From Bacteroidota bacterium (GTDB taxonomy: Bacteria > Bacteroidota > Kryptoniia > Kryptoniales > JAKASW01), in NCBI GenBank assembly GCA_021796055.1, contig JAJYOS010000523.1, forward strand, positions 1 to 5,146: DNA of 5,146 nt, given 5' to 3'. Each line of letters begins with the position of its first letter. Within the stretch, counting starts at the first letter, position 1. The translations under genes and the position numbers were made by a program. Shown in pieces: positions 1 to 5,146 of the stretch. Below the pieces are notes generated by a model. It was not told where the DNA came from. It did no database searches and saw nothing but the letters and a program-made list of their open reading frames with translations.

Positions 1-319
1 GGGACACTGCGAGGACTTTCTGCCAGGCCCCGACGGCGATTTGAAGAAGAGAGTCATTCTTAAAGTGAGCGACTTCCGATCGGCATATATTCAGGTAAGC
101 CGTGATCCGGCGGGCACGGTAGTCGTGTTCACGTACGGATATCGGTGTGTAGGGCTCCCCGTTAAGAATGGAATGCCGTTTACGCATTCGTTCCAGAAGC
201 AAATCGTCGACGACCGATATTACCGAAGAAATTCCGTACCGCCCTACTTTCAACGGAGCGTCGACAGAGAACGCGAGTCCCAGAACGGGTATATGAAAGG
301 TATGTTGTGATTTGTTCAT
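1..319 (-). CDS. Conserved protein of unknown function, N-terminal part (runs off left edge)
   Basis: From the ATG at 319-317 the minus strand stays open for 106 codons to the window edge, so this is the 5' part of a longer gene. An AAGG at 325-328 lies five bases before the ATG and is a good ribosome binding site. The protein begins MNKSQHTFHIPVLGLAFSVD and continues with a well-ordered segment at residues 21-46 (APLKVGRYGISS, then a VVDDLLLERMR stretch), then NGEPYTPI near 53-60 and RARRITAYLN near 68-77. No signal peptide or membrane segment is visible. From memory, this opening (HIPV-G, D-PLKV-YGISSV-S-VDD) resembles an uncharacterised family in Bacteroidota and relatives. I cannot name its function from this fragment and do not assign one. 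The reading on the opposite strand (41-310) is a shadow. It follows lptB after 215 bases and may have its own promoter. Confidence 0.75.
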   Translation of the reverse strand, partial: MNKSQHTFHIPVLGLAFSVDAPLKVGRYGISSVISVVDDLLLERMRKRHSILNGEPYTPISVREHDYRARRITAYLNICRSEVAHFKNDSLLQIAVGAWQKVLAVS

Positions 320-324
320 TAATG

Positions 325-328
325 CCTT
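325..328 (-). promoter_or_regulatory. Ribosome binding site of the leftmost gene
   Basis: The minus strand reads AAGG, then five bases, then ATG at 319-317. This supports the chosen start of the truncated gene, which has no other nearby in-frame start with a comparable purine-rich site. Confidence 0.5.
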
Positions 329-428
329 GGTTGTTCGGTCATCTCGTTATGCCGGGACGCGGGTCGTCTCGAAACTTCGGCAAATTATGCGTATGATATC
401 CCGCCGTAATTAAATCGGAGGGCAACTG

Positions 429-440
429 TCGCAATTGCGA
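429..440. repeat. Perfect 12-base palindrome TCGCAATTGCGA
   Basis: The 12 bases equal their own reverse complement. The site lies about 11 to 22 bases downstream of the start point expected from the candidate promoter at 458-485, where a repressor could bind. No regulator can be named, and a palindrome of this length can occur by chance. Confidence 0.4.
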
Positions 441-457
441 GTCTTCAACCGCGTGAA

Positions 458-485
458 ATTTTAGGTACTTCTCTAGTGATTTCAA
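458..485 (-). promoter_or_regulatory. Candidate promoter in the gap after lptB
   Basis: On the minus strand TTGAAA (485-480) is followed by a 16-base spacer and TAAAAT (463-458), a fair sigma-70 type pair. The same stretch also reads TTTG, 19 bases, then TA, which partly fits the Bacteroidota promoter pattern TTTG-N19-TAnnTTTG. Transcription would begin near 451, giving a leader of about 130 bases before the ATG at 319. It is the best candidate in the gap but rests on sequence match alone. Confidence 0.35.
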
Positions 486-499
486 ATGCAGTGAATCAC
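476..499. repeat. Inverted repeat GTGATT-N12-AATCAC
   Basis: Two six-base arms, at 476-481 and 494-499, are exact inverted copies with twelve bases between them. The pair covers the -35 element of the candidate promoter. It could be an operator or a weak hairpin; it lacks the following T-run of an intrinsic terminator on either strand. Confidence 0.3.
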
Positions 500-534
500 C
501 CCTCCCCCACAGCCCGCAGCACACGGCTATACGT

Positions 535-1341
535 TTAATACCTGTCGAGTCTAAAATTCTCTCCCAGATAGAGCTTCCTCGCCTCAGGATCGTTCGCGAG
601 GAACTCGGATGTGCCAGCCTTCAATATCTTCCCTTCGAACAGTAGATACGCCCGGTCAACGATCGAGAGAGTCTCGTGAACGTTATGATCTGTTATTAGA
701 ACTCCTATCCCCTTCTCTTTCAGACTGACGACGATCTTCATGATGTCCTCGACGGCAAGAGGGTCGATTCCGGCAAATGGTTCATCGAGAAGCATGAACT
801 TCGGTTCCGTCGCGAGCGCCCGCGCAATCTCCGTCCGACGCCTTTCGCCGCCGCTCAGCGCGTAACCTAGTGTCTTCCTTATGTGACCGATACCGAGCTC
901 CTCTATGAGGCGATCTCGCCTCGCCTTCCTTTCGGCGCGAGGTAACCTTCGATACTCGAGCACCGCCTCTATGTTGTCCTCGACGGTCATCTTCCTGAAT
1001 ATTGAGGCCTCCTGCGGAAGGTATCCTATGCCGAGAAGCGCCCTTTTGTACATTGGCGTCTGTGTGATCACAGCATCGTCGATGAGCACGTTGCCCGCGT
1101 TCGGTCTTATCATGCCGACCATCATGTAAAAGGTGGTAGTCTTTCCCGCGCCGTTGGGCCCGAGGAGTCCTACGACCTCACCCTGCTTTACATCCACCGA
1201 AACGCCGTTTACTACATACCGCTTCTTATACTTCTTTTGCAACTCGCGCGAATACAACGTACTCCGTCTGTTAGTCGGCTGTTCAACAGGATGCTGTTCC
1301 GCGAAACTTGTCTGATTCTCGACCGGCAACCTCGTGCTCAC
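535..1341 (-). CDS. lptB: LPS export ABC transporter ATP-binding protein LptB
   Basis: This is the cytoplasmic ATPase that, as a dimer with LptF and LptG, powers LPS extraction from the inner membrane. Counted from the GTG at 1341, the protein has 268 residues with the full set of ABC motifs: Walker A GPNGAGKT (61-68), Q-loop in GYLPQEASIF (Gln about 110), signature LSGGE (162-166), Walker B FMLLDEP (182-188) and switch His in ITDHN (about 219). The stretches GYLPQEASIFR, LSGGERRR-EIARALA and the end YLGENFRL are specific to LptB among ABC ATPases. I prefer the GTG because it overlaps the upstream stop as GTGA; a TTG six bases further up (1347) gives 270 residues. Compared with E. coli LptB (241 residues) there is an extra polar N-terminus of about 30 residues before the conserved fold. 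It follows the LptA-like gene and is translationally coupled to it. Confidence 0.96.
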   Translation of the reverse strand: MSTRLPVENQTSFAEQHPVEQPTNRRSTLYSRELQKKYKKRYVVNGVSVDVKQGEVVGLLGPNGAGKTTTFYMMVGMIRPNAGNVLIDDAVITQTPMYKRALLGIGYLPQEASIFRKMTVEDNIEAVLEYRRLPRAERKARRDRLIEELGIGHIRKTLGYALSGGERRRTEIARALATEPKFMLLDEPFAGIDPLAVEDIMKIVVSLKEKGIGVLITDHNVHETLSIVDRAYLLFEGKILKAGTSEFLANDPEARKLYLGENFRLDRY

Positions 1342-2699
1342 TTCCAAATGTCCGGCATCGTTTTCTTAAGAGGACGTGTCTTGTAATACCTGAAGCCCGC
1401 GAGGTTGTACGCGCCCGATTTGTCCTTGACCATGTTCTCGGGATAGTAATCACCTTCGACTCCGTTTATCACGGATATCTTGTCGATCTTTCCGCCGGTG
1501 AAATACATTACAACTCTGTCCCCGCTCACTTTGTTAGCGCCGTTGGGTTTATTCTTGTCGTAGAGATAATACAAACTGGTGGCGTTACTTTCAACGATGA
1601 TCCGGCTTACTTTCCTGTCATGCAGGTACATCGTAAGCTGTTTCCCCTTCAGCTGGTTGAATCTTTCGGTGTGGAGCGAATCGCTCTGCGAGACGGCGAA
1701 CGCCGCGCCCGACACAAATACTTTCGAGATGTTCTTGTTCCTGATATAGACCGCAATGCTGTCGCCGCTCAACTGGTTGTCTTCGTACCAGACGACGGGA
1801 CTCTTCTGTAGGATGACGAGGCTGTCCGATGAGAGGTATATTCCGTAGCCGCAGCGGGCCGAGAGTGACCCACGGACAATATTCACGCTGTCCTCTGCGA
1901 CGAAACGGTCGTTCGCCGAGTCGCGATATGCCTCCATCGTCTTCCCCGTTATCATCAAAGTGTCGATCCTGCCGTCCGACGCCGTATCGATCTGGACAAG
2001 AAGAGGTTTGCCGGTCATCCGGCTGTAGTTCTTTTTTCCGTAGTTTCTGAAGCGCGCCCCGTAGATCGTGACGTTATTGTCGAGGCTTTTTATCCTGACG
2101 TTACCGTTCGCTATGGTGCTGTCCGGGATCCTGTAATAATAAAGAGTATCACTCTTCAGCCATGAGGATGAATCATGGACGAAAACATTCCCATAAAATC
2201 TAGCGATTTTGCTCTCGGCATCATACGAGCCACTGTTCGCGGTGAGAGTACGGCGCCTGTCGTTGAGATAGACCGGTGCGTGGCTGGTGACTGTCTTTGT
2301 ATTTCCCGAGTAGTGCGCTCGCTGAGTGATGAGCGTGAGAGTGTCGTCGTTGACGTGGACGTCGCCGTACAGACTGACAGAATCGCGTGTCAAATTCTGG
2401 AGGGCGCGGTCGCAGCTCAACGTAGTGCTGTCCTGTTCCAACTGCACATGACCTACGAGTTCGCGGTAGGCGTCCCCGTTCACCGTGTACCCCACGAGAC
2501 TGTCGGCATGGATGAGCCTGACCGGCTGCTGGGCCTTGACTGGAACGGAAAATAGGAAGAGACTCAGGAGAAGAGCCACAAATGGGGCCAGCAAAAGGCT
2601 CGAGTTGGATGATGCTGATCGGAATGCCGTCGAACCCGAGACGATCAGATTCTCCTCATCCACCTTTCCTTCCTTCCAAGCGTCATTTTCCATCATCAT
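1338..2699 (-). CDS. lptA: LptA/OstA-like periplasmic LPS transport protein
   Basis: Likely the periplasmic bridge that carries LPS between LptB-associated membrane components and the outer membrane. The 453 residues start with a polar stretch, a hydrophobic core (about 35-51) and a likely signal peptidase site VKA/QQ at 56/57, so it is exported. The mature part shows repeated beta-strand units typical of the OstA fold: residues 60-215 contain units with GHVQLEQD, GDVHVNDD, GNVFVHDS and GNVRIKS, and residues 310-420 contain three units built as G-(D/K)-x-(I/L/V)-x-(V/M)-Y followed by a basic turn and an I-x-V strand. E. coli LptA has only 185 residues, so this is a long, multi-unit form as in Bacteroidota OstA-like proteins. 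The ATG at 2699 overlaps the lptC stop as ATGA. A GTG at 2663, just after an AAGGAAGGAAAG tract, is an alternative start that still keeps the signal peptide. Assignment to the family is firm; equivalence to LptA is inferred from position. Confidence 0.85.
   Translation of the reverse strand: MMMENDAWKEGKVDEENLIVSGSTAFRSASSNSSLLLAPFVALLLSLFLFSVPVKAQQPVRLIHADSLVGYTVNGDAYRELVGHVQLEQDSTTLSCDRALQNLTRDSVSLYGDVHVNDDTLTLITQRAHYSGNTKTVTSHAPVYLNDRRRTLTANSGSYDAESKIARFYGNVFVHDSSSWLKSDTLYYYRIPDSTIANGNVRIKSLDNNVTIYGARFRNYGKKNYSRMTGKPLLVQIDTASDGRIDTLMITGKTMEAYRDSANDRFVAEDSVNIVRGSLSARCGYGIYLSSDSLVILQKSPVVWYEDNQLSGDSIAVYIRNKNISKVFVSGAAFAVSQSDSLHTERFNQLKGKQLTMYLHDRKVSRIIVESNATSLYYLYDKNKPNGANKVSGDRVVMYFTGGKIDKISVINGVEGDYYPENMVKDKSGAYNLAGFRYYKTRPLKKTMPDIWK
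2664..2677 (-). promoter_or_regulatory. Purine-rich tract, possible ribosome binding site for an internal start
   Basis: The minus strand reads GGAAGGAAGGAAAG immediately before a GTG at 2663-2661 that is in frame with the LptA-like gene (codon 13). The upstream ATG cluster at 2699-2691 has only a distant GGAG. The tract may therefore mark the true start, or may simply be coding sequence rich in Lys and Glu; the ATGA coupling with lptC argues for the upstream ATG. Confidence 0.3.
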
Positions 2700-3238
2700 T
2701 TAGTCGTCTTTGCTTCTCCGCTGACGTTGAATATCCTATAATTTGTGAGATCCCTGTCGGATTCGAATCCGATTCCCTCCAAAGTTTCCTTTGTCGAAAC
2801 TATCTTGACGTAGACATCGGAAGTTACCTTCTGCGTGTTGTTATTCCAGAAAAGCTTCTGGGTCCATAGAGATGTCCCGCTGTCGCTATGAACGTAAACG
2901 TTCCCGATTGCCTCCAGGTTGTTATTGTTGTTGTCAACCACGCCGCTGTCAGCCGTCAGATAACTTGTGTGCTGTCCCTCATCGTTGTAAAAATCCACCC
3001 TGATGCTGTCTCCAAGAAAAGTCTTGTTAATGTTGTTGAATACCAGCACGTGCCCGGCCCAGAGGATACCGCGGGTTTGTCCGCTGTCGCTAAAGACTAT
3101 TGTGGAATTCCAGCTTTCCTGATCCGGGAGCCTTCCTGTCACCGGCACCACTGTCGGTTTCAATTTATCCTGACATCCTGCAAGCACGAGGATAAGAAAG
3201 AAAGGAAGGAGCAGGACCAGATTCCTAAGGCGCCTCAT
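2696..3238 (-). CDS. lptC: LPS export protein LptC, lipoprotein form
   Basis: LptC receives LPS from the LptBFG transporter and passes it to the LptA bridge. The 180-residue protein opens with MRRLRN, a hydrophobic stretch (7-19) and a lipobox ending LAGC, with Cys22 as the predicted lipidated residue. E. coli LptC instead keeps a transmembrane anchor. The rest is a single OstA-type beta domain: WAGHVLVFNN (60-69), LTADSGVVD (94-102), AIGNVYVHS (110-118), then WTQKLFWNNNTQKVTS and the closing LEGIGFESD (153-161), which is typical of the LptC family. A run of five Asn (103-107) comes from a short AAC/AAT repeat. The start at 3238 has an AAGGGA about twelve bases upstream, rather distant. It lies 111 bases after kdsD and overlaps the LptA-like gene by four bases. 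Sequence divergence from E. coli is high, so the call leans on domain pattern and position. Confidence 0.88.
   Translation of the reverse strand: MRRLRNLVLLLPFFLILVLAGCQDKLKPTVVPVTGRLPDQESWNSTIVFSDSGQTRGILWAGHVLVFNNINKTFLGDSIRVDFYNDEGQHTSYLTADSGVVDNNNNNLEAIGNVYVHSDSGTSLWTQKLFWNNNTQKVTSDVYVKIVSTKETLEGIGFESDRDLTNYRIFNVSGEAKTTK
2918..2938 (-). repeat. Short AAC-type trinucleotide repeat coding poly-Asn in lptC
   Basis: The minus strand reads GTT GAC AAC AAC AAT AAC AAC in frame, giving five consecutive Asn residues (103-107) in a likely turn between beta strands of LptC. Copy number changes would keep the frame. Confidence 0.5.
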
Positions 3239-3349
3239 CGGATCACTTTTTCCCTTGGAAGGAAGATTGAATATTCAGCAACATTCCGAGTTCCACAGGC
3301 ACACATATCCAGGAACAGGGAGTTCCCTTTCCCTTTTGAAGGCCGTAAG
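3239..3349. other. Spacer between kdsD and lptC with short repeats
   Basis: These 111 bases are the only sizeable gap inside the cluster. They hold two copies of GGAACTC on the minus strand (3320-3326 and 3288-3294, 32 bases apart), a GGAAC/GTTCC stem with a five-base loop (3312-3326) and a ten-base palindrome TGAATATTCA (3268-3277). I found no convincing -35/-10 pair and no T-run terminator, so a promoter for the lpt half is possible but not shown. Confidence 0.4.
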
Positions 3350-4327
3350 TCATACATCATTCTTTGGAGAGAGCCCCGCCTTGACGAGATCGTGAAGATG
3401 GAGCATGCCGACAGGTTTGCGAGATTCGTCGACCACGACAAGCTGCGTGATATTGAAGTTTTCCATCATTTCGATCGCCGCGACGGCGAGCACGTTCGGC
3501 TTCACAACTTTCGGATTTTTCGTCATCACGCCCTCAGCGGTCATCTGAGAGAAATCCAGATTCTTTTGGAGCAGCCGGCGAAGATCGCCATCTGTGATTA
3601 TCCCCGCAAGCTCTCCCGAAGAATTGACGACGCATGCAGCGCCCAACCTCCCCGAAGTCATGACCAGTATTGTTTCGCGGAGGGAAGCGGTGTTTAGAAC
3701 TGTCGGCATGTCTTTTCCTCTGACCATGAGCTCCCCAACCTTCAGGAGGAGCCGCTTGCCGAGACTTCCCGCCGGATGAAACATCGCAAATTCTTCTTCT
3801 GTAAACCCTTTCTTATCGAGGAGCGCGATAGCAAGCGCGTCTCCGATCACGAGGGCGGCAGTTGTCGAAGCTGTCGGTGCGAGATCATAAGGACACGCTT
3901 CCTGCTCGACGTCAGCATCAATGACAAAATCACTTTCGCGTCCCAGCTTAGAGGTGCGATTCCCCAGAATCGAAATGACGGGTACGCCAATCCTCTTGAA
4001 CATTGGGAGAAGCTGTACCACCTCCTCTGTGTCGCCGCTATTGGATATGCAGACGACCACGTCTTCGGGGCGGACCATACCGAGGTCTCCGTGCACGGCG
4101 TCGCTCGGGTGCATGTAAATCGCCGCCGTGCCTGTGGAATTCAGCGTAGCGACGATCTTCCTCGCGATGAGGCCCGATTTCCCCATCCCGGTTATTACGA
4201 CTCTTCCGGAAATGCTCGCTATGAGGTCAACAGCTCCGGCGAATTCTTCGCCGATCTTATTTTCGAGGGCCTGAACCGCGCGCGCCTCAATTCTTACAAC
4301 CTCTTTACCTTTTTCCTTAGCGTCCAT
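3350..4327 (-). CDS. kdsD: Arabinose-5-phosphate isomerase (KdsD/KpsF family)
   Basis: Converts D-ribulose-5-phosphate to D-arabinose-5-phosphate (EC 5.3.1.13), the first committed step of Kdo synthesis, in the cytoplasm. The 325-residue protein has an N-terminal SIS sugar isomerase domain (about 40-190) with GMGKSG (47-52), HPSDAVHGDLGM (73-84), SNSGDTEE (95-102), EQEACP (141-146) and FHPAGSLGKR (183-192). Lys50, Glu102, Glu143 and His184 fall at a constant offset of nine from the catalytic residues I recall for E. coli KdsD (Lys59, Glu111, Glu152, His193). Two CBS domains follow (about 206-260 and 268-320), with ITDGDLRR and the closing LHLHDLVKAG. Length matches the family (about 325). The ATG at 4327 follows a GCGGGGA ribosome binding site and lies nine bases after the kdsC stop, so the two are co-transcribed. 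Confidence 0.96.
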   Translation of the reverse strand: MDAKEKGKEVVRIEARAVQALENKIGEEFAGAVDLIASISGRVVITGMGKSGLIARKIVATLNSTGTAAIYMHPSDAVHGDLGMVRPEDVVVCISNSGDTEEVVQLLPMFKRIGVPVISILGNRTSKLGRESDFVIDADVEQEACPYDLAPTASTTAALVIGDALAIALLDKKGFTEEEFAMFHPAGSLGKRLLLKVGELMVRGKDMPTVLNTASLRETILVMTSGRLGAACVVNSSGELAGIITDGDLRRLLQKNLDFSQMTAEGVMTKNPKVVKPNVLAVAAIEMMENFNITQLVVVDESRKPVGMLHLHDLVKAGLSPKNDV

Positions 4328-4336
4328 GATCCCCGC

Positions 4337-5145
<809 letters not shown>

Positions 5146-5146
5146 T

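Larger units (their letters stand above)
320..534. other. Intergenic gap between lptB and the leftmost gene
   Basis: These 215 bases hold no gene I can support. They contain the candidate promoter, the inverted repeat and the palindrome listed separately, and the leading gene's ribosome binding site. No convincing terminator follows the lptB stop: the only stem near it (AGCC/GGCT around 511-528) is four pairs without a T-run. Read-through from lptB therefore remains possible. Confidence 0.6.

Noticed and set aside
41..310. Plus-strand reading frame of 89 codons
   Set aside because: It lies opposite the open minus-strand gene at 1-319, which has a ribosome binding site, family-like sequence and an open frame to the edge; the plus reading has no recognisable features.
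353..371. CGGGAC/GTCTCG hairpin as a terminator
   Set aside because: One of six pairs is a mismatch on the minus strand (G-U on the plus), and no T-run follows in either direction.
339..524. Minus-strand reading frame of 61 codons in the gap after lptB
   Set aside because: It begins with GTG without a ribosome binding site, is of odd composition (Cys, Trp, Gly, Arg at the start), and runs across the candidate promoter and palindrome. I recognise no family.
1308..1811. Plus-strand reading frame of 167 codons
   Set aside because: Antisense to the lptA-lptB junction, without family resemblance; both minus-strand genes are firmly supported.
3235..3441. Minus-strand 68-codon frame bridging kdsD and lptC
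   Set aside because: It overlaps the coding end of kdsD in another frame, has low-complexity Ser-rich start and no family resemblance; the spacer is better read as non-coding.
2888..3697. Plus-strand reading frame of 269 codons
   Set aside because: It is antisense to lptC and kdsD, both solid genes; its product shows no family motif and its length is explained by the codon pattern of the opposite strand.

Overview
The window is one strand of ordinary, well-packed chromosome: every gene I can support reads on the minus strand, right to left. Together they form a lipopolysaccharide (LPS) gene cluster that makes Kdo and builds the LPS export bridge. The order of transcription is kdsA (3' part only), kdsC, kdsD, lptC, an LptA/OstA-like gene, lptB. 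After a 215-base gap comes the 5' part of a conserved gene of unknown function that runs off the left edge. The organism is a diderm, LPS-making bacterium. The lipoprotein form of LptC, the long two-part OstA-like protein in place of a short LptA, the Aquifex-like KdsA tail and the style of the leftmost gene suggest the Bacteroidota/Chlorobiota/Ignavibacteriota (FCB) group. That placement is an inference from family resemblance, not something I could test. Base composition is about half G+C and looks even throughout; I see no sign of transfer, no mobile element, no CRISPR array and no RNA gene.

Right part (3350-5146): Kdo synthesis. KdsD isomerises ribulose-5-phosphate to arabinose-5-phosphate, KdsA condenses that with phosphoenolpyruvate to Kdo-8-phosphate, and KdsC removes the phosphate. 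The genes are tightly coupled: kdsA/kdsC overlap in a GTGA, and kdsC/kdsD are 9 bases apart.

Middle (535-3349): LPS transport. A 111-base spacer separates kdsD from lptC. Then lptC/lptA overlap in an ATGA and lptA/lptB most simply in a GTGA. LptC (membrane-anchored receiver), the LptA-like protein (periplasmic bridge) and LptB (cytoplasmic ATPase) would move finished LPS from the inner membrane outward. LptF, LptG and LptD are not in this window.

Left part (1-534): lptB ends without a clear terminator. The 215-base gap holds a candidate promoter, an inverted repeat and a 12-base perfect palindrome, all ahead of the truncated leftmost gene, whose frame stays open to the edge.

I do not see a new defence system or other novel machinery here. 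The points most worth a second look are the truncated conserved gene, the double-length LptA-like protein, the sorting residue of LptC, and small regulatory or recoding candidates.
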